DNA of 64,000 nt, from contig NZ_JAJSAP010000001.1 in NCBI RefSeq assembly GCF_021729035.1, forward strand, positions 604,222 to 668,221. The letters run 5' to 3'. This document shows, piece by piece, positions 17,665-26,824 of the stretch; position 1 is the stretch's first letter; the number at the start of each line of letters is the position of its first letter. This stretch comes from Microbulbifer sediminum. GTDB lineage: Bacteria; Pseudomonadota; Gammaproteobacteria; Pseudomonadales; Cellvibrionaceae. Under the pieces are notes generated by a model. It saw nothing but the letters and a program-made list of their open reading frames with translations, searched no databases and had not been told where the DNA came from. The translations under genes and the position numbers were made by a program.

Positions 17665-18656
17665 AGTGTCCCCGCCCGACGTGCGCTCACGATCAACCAG
17701 AAGAAAAATGGAGCGCCGATAAACGCGGTCACCGCACCGATGCGCAGCTCCTGCGCGCCAATAAAGTTAAGCACCAGGATATCCGCCAGTAAAAGCAACA
17801 GTGCGCCGGCAAGCGCGCTGGCCCAAAGCAACCGGCCCGGATCTTGCCGGACCAGTGGCCGGACCAGGTGCGGGACTACCAGGCCGATAAACCCGATGGT
17901 GCCGGCCACTGCTACCGCGGCGCCCACCGCCGCGGCTATGCCCAGCAGGATGGCCAGCGGATAGCGGCGCCCGCCATAGCCCAGTGAAACCGCGCTCGCC
18001 TCACCCAGTGACAACGCCCGCAGGTAATTGCGGCCACTGAACAGCAGCAGCGCCCCCACTGCGACAAAGGGGAAGGCCAGCAGAAGCTGGTCCCAGCCGC
18101 GATTGGCGAGCGACCCCAGCAGCCAGAAGACGATTTCCTGCATGGCAAACATACTGGGGGCATAATTAAGGGCCAGCGCCATAAGGGCCGAAAGGAAGGC
18201 ATTGATAGCCACCCCCGCCAGTACCAGCCGGCTGGCACTGGCGCCGCGGCCGGCCAGCAACCAGACACAGGCCACCGCCGCGAATGCGCCGCCAATCGCC
18301 AGTAGCGGCAACAGCCAGCCCGCCTGCCAGGCCAGCCCGTAGTACAGAAGCAGTATGGCCGCCAGCGCCGCGCCACTGCTCACCCCCAGCAACGCCGGTT
18401 CCGCCAGCGGGTTGCGCAGCATGCCCTGCATGGCAGCCCCCCCCATGCCCAGCGCGGCACCCACCACCATGGCCAGCAGGGCCCGGGGCATACGCAACTG
18501 CCAGAGGATTACCGCATCGCTTCCTTCGCCGCGCCAGCCACTGGCCAGCGCGCTGCCCAGGTCGATGGTCACCGGGCCGCTGGCCAGGGCACCGATCAGT
18601 GCCAGCGGCAGGGCCAGCACTATCAGCGTCAGTATTGCGTTACTGCGATTCAACAA
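17661..18656 (-). CDS. btuC: B12 ABC transporter permease (FecCD family)
   Basis: A 331-residue permease with about ten hydrophobic helices, of the FecCD/BtuC fold. Characteristic segments are LRMPRALLAMVVGAALGMGG near residue 55 and the GTIGFIGLVVPHLVR motif in the C-terminal half, which contacts the ATPase. The first in-frame start is TTG at 18656, giving a 17-base overlap with the end of btuF; no ATG alternative is near, so the exact start is unsure. It forms the BtuC2D2 channel that receives B12 from BtuF. Confidence 0.9.
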   Translation of the reverse strand: MLNRSNAILTLIVLALPLALIGALASGPVTIDLGSALASGWRGEGSDAVILWQLRMPRALLAMVVGAALGMGGAAMQGMLRNPLAEPALLGVSSGAALAAILLLYYGLAWQAGWLLPLLAIGGAFAAVACVWLLAGRGASASRLVLAGVAINAFLSALMALALNYAPSMFAMQEIVFWLLGSLANRGWDQLLLAFPFVAVGALLLFSGRNYLRALSLGEASAVSLGYGGRRYPLAILLGIAAAVGAAVAVAGTIGFIGLVVPHLVRPLVRQDPGRLLWASALAGALLLLLADILVLNFIGAQELRIGAVTAFIGAPFFFWLIVSARRAGTL

Positions 18657-19479
18657 ACTCTGCTCTCTTTTCCGTGAGTTTTTCCAGGGTCTCCCCGGCC
18701 ACCAGCGCCGGGCAAAAACCCAGCTCTGCCGGCAACGTAAACACCCGGCCGCGCTCTATATAGCGCCGGATTACCGGGTGGCGCGTTGCCAGGTGCGCCA
18801 GCGCAAAGTCCTTTTCGCCGCCATACAACACCAGCAGGTCCGGTTGCGCGGCAATCACCTCTTCCAGGCTCACCTTCTGCAGCTGTTGCGCGCCTTGTTC
18901 GGCAGCCAGGTTGCGGAAACCGGCGCGTTCCAGCAGCTGGTGCTCCAGCATGCCACTGCCGTACGTAATATTGTTCGCTGACAGGATCAATGCGGTTGGT
19001 GTCTCGCCGGTTTTTCCGCTCGCCACTGCCGGCGCTTGTAGCGCAAGCAGCGACTGCAGCTTGTTATAGTGGACCTCCAGCGGCGGGTTCTTACCCAGTA
19101 CCGAGCGCAATGCCTGCAGCTGCTGCAACAGCTGCTCCAGGCTGTAGGCGTCGGGGATCTTGACCACCCGCACCCCCAGCTCGTGCAGGCGCGACGCCGC
19201 GCGACCGGCACCGTACTGCCCTGCCAGTACAAGGTCGGGGCCCAGCTTCAGCAGTTCTTCCGCCCGCCCGCGGTTCAGGTGCAACCCCTCCGGCAGGGGC
19301 CCGCGGCGATAGTGGTCATCGCCGGCCAGCCAGGTCACCGATACAATTTTCTCCGGCGCCACCCACTCCAGCAGCAGCTGGTCCAGGCACAGGTTGAGCG
19401 ACGCAATCCTCTCCTGGGCCAGGGCGACGGGCGCCATGGCCAGTAATAGCAGTGGCAGTAACCGGGACACATAACGCAT
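18640..19479 (-). CDS. btuF: B12 periplasmic binding protein
   Basis: A 279-residue class III periplasmic binding protein (BtuF/FhuD fold). It has a signal peptide (MRYVSRLLPLLLLAMAPVAL then A). The mature part begins RIASLNLCLDQLLLEWVAPE, typical of cobalamin/cobinamide or heme-binding members, and is followed by SVTWLAGDDHYRRGP. ATG 19479 is chosen because the signal peptide starts there; upstream in-frame residues are not secretion-like. First gene of btuF-btuC-btuD with overlapping junctions. The B12 role is taken from the riboswitch-linked neighbours. Confidence 0.88.
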   Translation of the reverse strand: MRYVSRLLPLLLLAMAPVALAQERIASLNLCLDQLLLEWVAPEKIVSVTWLAGDDHYRRGPLPEGLHLNRGRAEELLKLGPDLVLAGQYGAGRAASRLHELGVRVVKIPDAYSLEQLLQQLQALRSVLGKNPPLEVHYNKLQSLLALQAPAVASGKTGETPTALILSANNITYGSGMLEHQLLERAGFRNLAAEQGAQQLQKVSLEEVIAAQPDLLVLYGGEKDFALAHLATRHPVIRRYIERGRVFTLPAELGFCPALVAGETLEKLTEKRAEFVESQ

Positions 19480-19645
19480 CGCTGCTCTGGTTTCCTTTAC
19501 TATCTGTTCCCTGGGCGTAGCGCGGTGAGAAAATCCGGTTCCCGATGGCCCAGCTGACGGAGGGTGCATCCAGATTGCCTTGTCGATGCATCATACCGAC
19601 TGCATGGGCAAATAGTTAACGACAAAGAAAAAGACGGAGAACACC

Positions 19646-20029
19646 GTGAACGAATCAACTCTTGCACTCCTGGTCCCCTTCGGGGTCTTCCTGCTGATCG
19701 GGGTCTCACTGTGGCTGGTTTTGAATTTCCACGCCAAAAAGAACCTGGAAATCCAGAACACCCTGCGCCTGGCGCTGGAGAAGGGCGTCGAGCTGACACC
19801 GGACCTGATTGAGCGCCTGGGAGCCAACAAGAAGCCCCACCCGTTGAAGGACCTGCGGCGGGCCATCGTCTGGATAGCGGTTGCCGCAGGAATCGCCGCG
19901 TTTGGCATCTTCGTCCCCGACCCCAGCAATCAGGCCATGTATGCCCTGCTGGCAGTCGCCACACTCCCCTTCGCTATTGGGCTCGGCTATCTGGGCATGC
20001 ACCTGTTTTCGCGCCAACAACCGGCCTGA
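19646..20029 (+). CDS. DUF6249 inner-membrane protein
   Basis: A 127-residue protein with an N-terminal membrane helix (about 6-28), a short cytoplasmic stretch (KGVELTPDLIERLG, the family hallmark) and two further helices (about 72-90 and 98-118). It matches DUF6249-type proteins, which have no assigned function. GTG 19646 is used as the start, with GGAGA before it. It diverges from btuF and converges on radA. Confidence 0.78.
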   Translation: MNESTLALLVPFGVFLLIGVSLWLVLNFHAKKNLEIQNTLRLALEKGVELTPDLIERLGANKKPHPLKDLRRAIVWIAVAAGIAAFGIFVPDPSNQAMYALLAVATLPFAIGLGYLGMHLFSRQQPA

Positions 20030-20041
20030 CGCGAAGACAGG

Positions 20042-20066
20042 GCCGGGGCAAGGGACCAGCCCCGGC
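20042..20066. terminator. convergent terminator hairpin (DUF6249 gene / radA)
   Basis: An 8-bp GC-only inverted repeat (GCCGGGGC / GCCCCGGC, 9-base loop) lies between two convergent genes. It has no T tract, so it may act as an mRNA 3'-end stabiliser as much as a terminator. Confidence 0.55.
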
Positions 20067-20070
20067 GCAG

Positions 20071-21465
20071 TCAGCCCATCTCTATCGCACTGAGCGCTTC
20101 CGCCAGGGTCTTGACCGCAATGATTTCCATCCCCTCGATATCGCTCTTGAGGCGATTGGCAGCCGGGACAATCGCCTTGCGGAAACCGTGCTTGGCGGCT
20201 TCACGCAGGCGCTCCTGGCCGTGGGGTACCGGGCGTATCTCGCCCGCCAGGCCCACCTCGCCAAACACCATCAGGTCACGCGGCAGCACGCGGTTGCGGA
20301 AACTGGATACCACCGCCAGCAACAGGGTGAGGTCGGCACTGGTCTCCATGACCTTCACGCCTCCCACCACATTGATAAACACATCCTGGTCACCGACAAG
20401 AACACCGCCATGCCGGTGCAGCACCGCCAGCAGCATATTCAGCCGGTTCTGGTCCAGGCCCACCGCCACCCGGCGCGGGTTGCCCAGGCTGCTGTCGTCC
20501 ACCAGCGCCTGCAGCTCCACCAGCAGCGGGCGGGTGCCCTCCCACACCGAGGTCACCACCGAACCGGCAGCCACCTCCTCGGCGCGCTGCAGGAAAATCG
20601 CAGAGGGGTTGGAAACCTCTTTCAGGCCCTGCTCGGTCATGGCGAAGACCCCCAGCTCGTTGACCGCACCAAAGCGGTTCTTGTGCGCGCGCAGGGTGCG
20701 GAATCGGGAGTCGTGGGTACCCTCCAGCAGGATGGAACAGTCAATGATGTGTTCCAGCACCTTGGGGCCGGCGAGGCTGCCGTCCTTGGTGACATGCCCC
20801 ACCAGCAGCAGCGCAGTCCCGGTCTGCTTGGCGTAGCGGGTCAGGTAGGCGGCACTCTCACGCACCTGGGCCACCGAGCCCGGGGCCGACTGCACATCGC
20901 TCATATGCATCACCTGGATCGAGTCCACCACCATCACCCTGGGCTGGACATCCTTGGCGACATGGCAGATACGCTCCACATCCGTCTCGCTCAGCATCTG
21001 CAACTGGTCCGCCGGCAGGCCCAGCCGCTTGGCACGCATGGCCACCTGCTGCAGGGATTCCTCACCGGTGATGTAAAGCGCCGGCATCTGCTGCGACAGC
21101 TGGCACAGGGTCTGTAGCAGAATGGTGGACTTGCCGGCCCCCGGATGGCCGCCAATCAGAACCACCGAGCCCGGCACCAGGCCCCCGCCCAGTACCCGGT
21201 CCAGCTCCGAGGCGCCGGTGGGTGTGCGGGGTAATTCGGTCAGGTCGATCTCCGACAGTTTCTGCACTTTGCCGGCACCGGCCGCGCCGGCGTAACCGGA
21301 CTGGGCATCGGTGAAGTTGGCCGCACGGCTGTCCCGGTGCTCGGTGCCCAGGCGCACCTCGCTGAGGCTGTTCCAGGCGCCGCAGGCACTGCACTGACCG
21401 GTCCACTTGGAGTAGTCCGCACCGCACTCGTTACAGACAAAAGCGGTCTTGCTTTTCTTGGCCAC
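20071..21465 (-). CDS. radA: DNA repair protein RadA
   Basis: A 464-residue protein with the standard RadA order. There is an N-terminal zinc ribbon (Cys 11, 14, 25, 28), a RecA-like ATPase with Walker A GGHPGAGKST (104-113), the RadA-specific KNRFG motif near residue 255, and a C-terminal Lon-protease-like domain with GEVGLAGEIRPV. RadA drives branch migration during recombinational repair. GTG 21465 is preferred over ATG 21489 because GGGGGA sits before it and homologues begin MAKKxxxF. It is single-gene transcribed from this strand. Confidence 0.96.
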   Translation of the reverse strand: MAKKSKTAFVCNECGADYSKWTGQCSACGAWNSLSEVRLGTEHRDSRAANFTDAQSGYAGAAGAGKVQKLSEIDLTELPRTPTGASELDRVLGGGLVPGSVVLIGGHPGAGKSTILLQTLCQLSQQMPALYITGEESLQQVAMRAKRLGLPADQLQMLSETDVERICHVAKDVQPRVMVVDSIQVMHMSDVQSAPGSVAQVRESAAYLTRYAKQTGTALLLVGHVTKDGSLAGPKVLEHIIDCSILLEGTHDSRFRTLRAHKNRFGAVNELGVFAMTEQGLKEVSNPSAIFLQRAEEVAAGSVVTSVWEGTRPLLVELQALVDDSSLGNPRRVAVGLDQNRLNMLLAVLHRHGGVLVGDQDVFINVVGGVKVMETSADLTLLLAVVSSFRNRVLPRDLMVFGEVGLAGEIRPVPHGQERLREAAKHGFRKAIVPAANRLKSDIEGMEIIAVKTLAEALSAIEMG

Positions 21466-21644
21466 GGCCTGTCCCCCGGAACTTGGCATAAATTAGGAAT
21501 GAATCGTGTGGGCGCAAAGTTTACCTGTCTGTGACGACCGGGGCGAACCCGAGACGCCCCCGGGGCCAACCGTACTGGTGGGGATTCCCCGCGGCAGTTA
21601 GCATACTGCCCCTGGGCCGATGACTACCCGAGGAACCCGCGACC

Positions 21645-22352
21645 ATGACCACCTTCAGCTGGCTGCTGCGGCTCGATGATATCCCGCCCGGCGACGCGCG
21701 CCTGCCGACACTGTCCGGACTACTGTCAGCCGAGGAACGGCTATATCGCGAGCGCCTGCACGGTGACGCTGGCCGTCACCGTTTCCTGCTGAGCCGGGCC
21801 CTGCTCCGCACCGTGCTGGGCGAGCTGACCGGGCGCCCCCCTGAATCACTGCGCTTTTCGCGGCTGCCCAGTGGCAAGCCCCTGCTGGTGGACGACCCCG
21901 GCCTCCATTTCAGCCTGAGTCACAGTGGTGACTGGATTGCACTTGCGACCAGTGAACGGAGCCCGGTGGGCGTCGATATCGAACAGCCGCGCCCCCACCG
22001 GGATGTCCTGCGCATTGCCCACCGCTACTTCCACCCGGACGAGTGTGCACTGCTGGAGGCGCCACCCGCAGCGGATACCGAGCGCCAGTTCTATCGCCTG
22101 TGGACACTCAAAGAGGCCTTCTTCAAGGCCAGGGGTACGGGGATTTCCGAGGGGCTGGGACGGATCAACCTGGCCACCTTTGAACGGGATCACCGGGCAC
22201 TGATCGATCCGGAGCTGGAGGGCGACGCCCCCTGGCAGTTCTACTACGCGGAGAACCCGCAGGCAGACACGCGCGATTTCTACCTGGCGGTGGCGGGACA
22301 GGACCCGGATCTGGAAAGGCTGCACCTGGTGCGCGGCCTGCCCGGGCAGTGA
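21645..22352 (+). CDS. 4'-phosphopantetheinyl transferase (Sfp type)
   Basis: A 235-residue Sfp-type enzyme that moves the phosphopantetheine arm of CoA to a carrier-protein serine. Key motifs are present: LHFSLSHSGDW, GVDIE (Asp111 and Glu113 bind magnesium) and WTLKEAFFKARG (Glu157, Lys161). Its size matches the broad-specificity Sfp type rather than the short AcpS type. No polyketide or peptide synthetase gene is in the window, so its carrier protein is encoded elsewhere, or it serves fatty acid synthesis. It is divergent from radA. Confidence 0.92.
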   Translation: MTTFSWLLRLDDIPPGDARLPTLSGLLSAEERLYRERLHGDAGRHRFLLSRALLRTVLGELTGRPPESLRFSRLPSGKPLLVDDPGLHFSLSHSGDWIALATSERSPVGVDIEQPRPHRDVLRIAHRYFHPDECALLEAPPAADTERQFYRLWTLKEAFFKARGTGISEGLGRINLATFERDHRALIDPELEGDAPWQFYYAENPQADTRDFYLAVAGQDPDLERLHLVRGLPGQ

Positions 22353-22369
22353 CGCTTTGCCGGCGGGGC

Positions 22370-23164
22370 TCAGGGGGCAATCCTGCCGCTCAGCAGTTCC
22401 CGGCCATCATAGGGGAAGACAATTGCCGGGTCGGGTTTTTCTGCGTGGTGCCCGCTCTCCGGGCAGGCGACCGCCCGCAGCAGGTGGCGAATGACATTCA
22501 GCCGCGCCTGTTTTTTGTTGTTGGCGCGGACCACGGTCCAGGGCACCTGCTCGGTATGGCTGCGGGCAAACATCTCGTTGCGGGCCTGGCTGTACTCGTC
22601 CCAGTGTGCCAGCGCCACCTCATCGACAGGACTGACCTTCCACTGTTTCAACGGGTCCCTACGCCGGTCCTCGAGCCGGCGCTCCTGCTCCCCGCGGTCG
22701 ATGTCCAGGTAATACTTGAGGATCTGGATACCGGAGTTCACCAGCATCTGCTCAAACGGCACCACTGACACCATGAACCGGCGATACTCCCGATCAGTAC
22801 AATAGCCCATCACCCGCTCGACGCCGGCGCGGTTGTACCAGCTGCGGTTAAACAGCACCATTTCCCCCTCTGAGGGCAGGTGCGGGACCCAGCGCTGGAA
22901 ATACCAGCTGGCGGTATCCCGGTCCGATGGTTTGCCCAGCGCCACCACGCGGGTTTCCCGCGGGCTGAGGTGCTGGACGATGCGCTTGATGGTACCGTCC
23001 TTGCCGGCCGCGTCGCGCCCCTCAAACAGCACCAGTATCTGCAGGTTGTTCGCGATCAGCTGGCGCTGCAGGGATACGAGGCGGATCTGCAGGTTCCGCA
23101 GCTGCGCCTTGTATCCTCTCCTCACTTCCTTGCGATCTCGGTCACCACGCTTCTGCCCCTTCAT
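22370..23164 (-). CDS. ppk2: polyphosphate kinase 2
   Basis: A 264-residue one-domain PPK2 that transfers phosphate between polyphosphate and nucleotides. The Walker A-like loop FEGRDAAGKDGT is at 47-58, Walker B-like residues lie in EGEMVLFNRSWYNRAG, and the lid RRRDPLKQWKVSPVDE is intact. ATG 23164 is chosen because GGGAGG precedes it; the upstream open frame (73 codons) lacks family similarity. Whether it prefers ADP, GDP or AMP cannot be read here. It complements the PPK1/PPX pair at 52-56 kb. Confidence 0.95.
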   Translation of the reverse strand: MKGQKRGDRDRKEVRRGYKAQLRNLQIRLVSLQRQLIANNLQILVLFEGRDAAGKDGTIKRIVQHLSPRETRVVALGKPSDRDTASWYFQRWVPHLPSEGEMVLFNRSWYNRAGVERVMGYCTDREYRRFMVSVVPFEQMLVNSGIQILKYYLDIDRGEQERRLEDRRRDPLKQWKVSPVDEVALAHWDEYSQARNEMFARSHTEQVPWTVVRANNKKQARLNVIRHLLRAVACPESGHHAEKPDPAIVFPYDGRELLSGRIAP

Positions 23165-23460
23165 TGCAGCCTCCCGGCACTTACCCGATTCCCACTCCTG
23201 TTTGCCTTCCACCTGTCGCCAACATCGACTCGTCACATCGAAGACTGATAACACGAAACAATAAGGTAAAAGGATGCCTGTCCGCACTGCCGCCGGAAAT
23301 CCACAAAATTTTTTTAACCATGCCTGTTCCCCGCCCCACTGAATGACCGGCATCCCGATTTTTAGTGAAAGGCCAACCGCCAATCAGACTTGTATAGACA
23401 ACTGTTAGCGCTTATTCTCGAGCTGCCTGATCATAATAATTACCTGGCTTTAAAGATTTG

Positions 23461-23844
23461 ATGTCACTTGCCCTCACTCGCATATTGCTGATTACGCTGG
23501 CGCTGGCCCTGAACGGCCAGGCGTTCGCGGCACCCTGTCCCGGGGGCAAAGGTGGTGGCGATCACGGTGGTGAACATCACCCGGTCGGGCAGGCAGAAGA
23601 AAGCTGCGCCCCTGAATCCCATCACTGTGAAACAGGTTCAGCTCAGGCTCCCGCAAATCAGGATAGCGGCATTGACAGCTGCGAGCAGGCCTGTAGCTGT
23701 TGCCCGGGCCACTGCGCGAGTGCAATCACTGCCCAGAGTGTCCATGGCCCCGCAGCGCAGACGCCTGTGGCGCACACTCTCTACGCAGAACTCCAGTCAT
23801 CCCCCCTCCCCGAAGCCGCCCTGCGGCCACCCATCACTGCCTGA
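23461..23844 (+). CDS. small secreted Cys/His-rich protein, CopL-like (copy 1)
   Basis: A 127-residue protein with a signal peptide (to about AFA, residue 23). The mature part is rich in His and Cys: GGDHGGEHH, HHCETG, then CEQACSCCPGHCASA, ending LRPPITA. A second protein at 29539-29961 shares the CSCCPGHCASA core and the RPPIT tail, so the two are paralogues. The layout (leader, His/Cys motifs, RPPI end) resembles CopL, a small copper-linked protein encoded before copAB in Xanthomonas. Function here is not known; metal binding is inferred. It precedes a TBDR gene by 175 bases. Confidence 0.7.
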   Translation: MSLALTRILLITLALALNGQAFAAPCPGGKGGGDHGGEHHPVGQAEESCAPESHHCETGSAQAPANQDSGIDSCEQACSCCPGHCASAITAQSVHGPAAQTPVAHTLYAELQSSPLPEAALRPPITA

Positions 23845-24019
23845 GCAGGATTGGTGCGCCCGCAGTAACCTGGACCAGGCACTGGGCCACCCACGGTTTT
23901 CTCAACCTTCGTACACAAGCAGCACCCTGTCTTAGGGGCGCGTAGCCGCACGCCTGGCTTACGCGCGCAACCAGTCGCCTCGCGACAGGTATAACAAGTT
24001 AGAACCAGAGGACAACTAA

Positions 24020-26749
24020 ATGACCCGTCCCAATAACACACTGACAAGAACACCGCTCTTCCTCGCACTTGCCACTGCAGTCGCAGGTTATGGCCAGCTG
24101 GCCCTGGCGCAGGACGACAGCACTGTCGCCAAGCCGGAAATAGAGGAAGTCAACGTAACCGGCACGCGCATCAAGCGCGCTGACATCGAGGGCGTCGGCC
24201 CGGTGACCGTTTTGAGCGAAGCCTCCATTGAGGCCACCGGTCACAGCTCACTTGAAAACCTGCTGCAATCCATTCCCGCGGCAGCGGGCTTTGGCGGTAA
24301 CCAGACCAACGCCTACTGGACATCAAATGGCTGGGGAACTCCGCAAATCAACCTGCGCGGCCTCGGCATCAATCGCACCCTGGTAATGGTCAACGGCCGC
24401 CGGGTCGTCAATGGCGGCACTGGTGCCAATAGCAGTGTCGACCTTTCCATGATCCCCATGTCACTGATTTCCAGCATCGAAGTCCTGAAAGACGGCGCCT
24501 CTGCCACCTACGGCGCCGATGCTGTGGCCGGCGTGGTGAACCTGATTACCAAGAAGGAATTCGACGGTCTGGAAATTGAAGGCAAGTATGGGCAGACCGC
24601 CCTCGGTGACGGCGAGGAAACTGTGCTCGACCTGACCTGGGGAGTATCCGGTGACCGTGGCAATCTGATGGTCAACATGAGCTACCAGGATAATGGTCCC
24701 TCCCCCCTGGTCGATCGCGTGCCCTGCCCGCTGACCAGCGACAGCTACTCCGAATGCAGCGGCAGCTCCTCAACCATCGGTGGCCGCGCGACCCTGCCCA
24801 CCGGGGCAGTGCTGGCAGACGGCACCGTGCTGACCGAGCCGACCCGCATCAACTTCAACCAGGACCCGAACGGCAACGGAGACTTTTACGAGCGCTACGA
24901 CGGTGCCAGGCACGGTTTCAACTACAACCCCTACTTCAATGCCGTGCAGCCCATCGAGCGTTTCAGCTTTACCAGCCTGGGCAACTTTGCGCTGTCCGAC
25001 TCGGCCACCCTGTTTACGGAACTGATGTTCACCAACCGCCAGTCCATGCAGCCGGCCTCTCCGGCAAGCCTGTCAGGTATTGCCTACTCCGCCGATCACC
25101 CAACCAACCCCACCGGCACCGATTTCGTGCTGGAGCGTCGTCGCCTGCTGGAAAACGGGGCGCGCGACTTCTATCAGGAAGTGGATACCTGGCGCGCGGT
25201 GACCGGTATCGAGGGAGATATCAACGGCAACTGGGGCTATGAAGTCGCCTTCAACTGGGGGCGCAATACCGCCACCGATGCCATTGCCAACAACATCAAC
25301 ATGCAGCGTGTGGGCGAAACCCTCGATCCCAGCCTGTGCGGCATGAACGGTGTCCCCTGCGCCGACTACCTCGGCTACGGTGACGTCACCGCCGATGTGC
25401 TCGACTACATCGTGTTCAACCAGGAAGGCACCGGCGGCAATGAGCAGAAGAGCATCAGTGCCAACGTCAATGGCGACCTGTTCGAAATGCCGGCAGGTAC
25501 CGTCGGCTTTGCTGCCGGGGTCGAATGGCGCGAGGACAGCGGCTGGCGCAAACCCGACTCACTGGTGCAGGCGGGCTACGCCCTGGGTAACCAGGCGGAC
25601 CCGATCTCCGGCTCTACCGAGGCCCGCGAAGTGTACGCGGAAATGCTGGTACCGGTACTTGCCGGGCTGCCGCTGGTGCAGTCGCTGGACATGGACCTGG
25701 CGATGCGTTACTCCGATTACGACCTGTTCGACGGCGAGGACACCTACAAGGCGGGCCTCAACTGGCAGGTAAACGACATGCTCAAGGTGCGGGGCACCAT
25801 GACCACGGCATTCCGCGTGCCCAACGTGCCGGAGCTGTTTGGTGGTGTGTCCGAGGGCAACCTGACCACCGTGGATCCCTGCTCCGATTATGCCTCGCTG
25901 GACCCATCCAGCACTGTCTACCAGAACTGCCAGGCCGCTGGCGTGCCCCTCAACTATACCCAGCTGGGCACTACCATCCTGACCGACCGCGGCGGTAACC
26001 AGAACCTGACCCCGGAGAGTGCCGAGACCTTCACCCTGGGCCTGGTGCTGCAGCCGCTGGATGGCCTGTCGCTCACCGTCGACTACTTCGATATCGAGAT
26101 TGAGGACGCCATTCGTGAAGTCTCCGGCTCCACCAAGCTGGCCATGTGTTACGAGTCGGCCAACCTCAGCCACGCCTTCTGCGCACCGGACCAGCACACC
26201 CGCAACCCGGTCAACGGCGACGTGAACTACCTGTCCACCCAGAAGTTCAATACCGGCATGGAGTCCATGCAGGGCATCGACTTCGGCGCGCTTTATGATT
26301 TCGACTTCGCCGGCCTGTCGCACACCCTGGACTTCAAGGCCTCGTACCTGAAGGAATACGAGACCGTGGCATTCGACGGGGACGAACCGTTTGTGCTCGC
26401 CGGCTACATCGGCAGCGGCAACGGCGGCTACCCGCACTGGCGCACCAATACCTCGCTGACCACGCGTGGTAACCAGTGGAGTGGCACCTACTCAATCCGC
26501 ATGATCGGCGAGGGTGACGATTTCAATGCGGACAGCGGTATCGGTTCCAGCATGCCCAACATCTTCTACCACAATGTCCAGTTCTCGTACGCGATGAGCG
26601 AGGCATTGCGGATGAGTGTGGGTATCGACAACCTGTTCGACCAGGAAGCACCACGGGTGGCCAGCTGGACGGATGGCAACACCGACACCATGACCTACGA
26701 CCTGGCGGGCATGCGCAGCTATCTGCGGATGACCTACCGGTTCGACTGA
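24020..26749 (+). CDS. TonB-dependent receptor of the PepSY-linked locus
   Basis: A 909-residue receptor with a signal peptide (ending ALA). A TonB-box-like segment follows (IEEVNVTGTRIKRADIEGVG), then a plug with GLGINRTLVMVNGRR and KDGASATYGADAVAGVVN, and a long barrel ending LRMTYRFD. GAGGA precedes ATG 24020. The plug type belongs to a broad group with mostly unknown ligands. The context is informative: it lies between a CopL-like protein and two PepSY membrane proteins, one of them a reductase. A metal chelate as ligand, to be reduced in the periplasm, is the best inference. Confidence 0.9.
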   Translation: MTRPNNTLTRTPLFLALATAVAGYGQLALAQDDSTVAKPEIEEVNVTGTRIKRADIEGVGPVTVLSEASIEATGHSSLENLLQSIPAAAGFGGNQTNAYWTSNGWGTPQINLRGLGINRTLVMVNGRRVVNGGTGANSSVDLSMIPMSLISSIEVLKDGASATYGADAVAGVVNLITKKEFDGLEIEGKYGQTALGDGEETVLDLTWGVSGDRGNLMVNMSYQDNGPSPLVDRVPCPLTSDSYSECSGSSSTIGGRATLPTGAVLADGTVLTEPTRINFNQDPNGNGDFYERYDGARHGFNYNPYFNAVQPIERFSFTSLGNFALSDSATLFTELMFTNRQSMQPASPASLSGIAYSADHPTNPTGTDFVLERRRLLENGARDFYQEVDTWRAVTGIEGDINGNWGYEVAFNWGRNTATDAIANNINMQRVGETLDPSLCGMNGVPCADYLGYGDVTADVLDYIVFNQEGTGGNEQKSISANVNGDLFEMPAGTVGFAAGVEWREDSGWRKPDSLVQAGYALGNQADPISGSTEAREVYAEMLVPVLAGLPLVQSLDMDLAMRYSDYDLFDGEDTYKAGLNWQVNDMLKVRGTMTTAFRVPNVPELFGGVSEGNLTTVDPCSDYASLDPSSTVYQNCQAAGVPLNYTQLGTTILTDRGGNQNLTPESAETFTLGLVLQPLDGLSLTVDYFDIEIEDAIREVSGSTKLAMCYESANLSHAFCAPDQHTRNPVNGDVNYLSTQKFNTGMESMQGIDFGALYDFDFAGLSHTLDFKASYLKEYETVAFDGDEPFVLAGYIGSGNGGYPHWRTNTSLTTRGNQWSGTYSIRMIGEGDDFNADSGIGSSMPNIFYHNVQFSYAMSEALRMSVGIDNLFDQEAPRVASWTDGNTDTMTYDLAGMRSYLRMTYRFD

Positions 26750-26761
26750 GACATTCACGGT

Positions 26762-26782
26762 GGCGGGAGTTAAACTCCCGCC
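26762..26782 (+). terminator. hairpin between TBDR and PepSY genes
   Basis: A perfect 9-bp stem (GGCGGGAGT / ACTCCCGCC, loop TAA) lies 13 bases after the TBDR stop, followed only by a weak T-rich stretch. It may be a partial terminator or an mRNA-end stabiliser that lowers PepSY gene expression relative to the receptor. Confidence 0.55.
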
Positions 26783-26824
26783 CAGTGTCTAATTTCTCAA
26801 CAGTTGTTATAAAGAGAATAAAGA

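Noticed and set aside
23845..24019. Fur box before the TBDR at 24020
   Set aside because: No GATAATGATAAT-like repeats were found, nor before the TBDRs at 8607 and 11698, so iron control by Fur is not supported by sequence.
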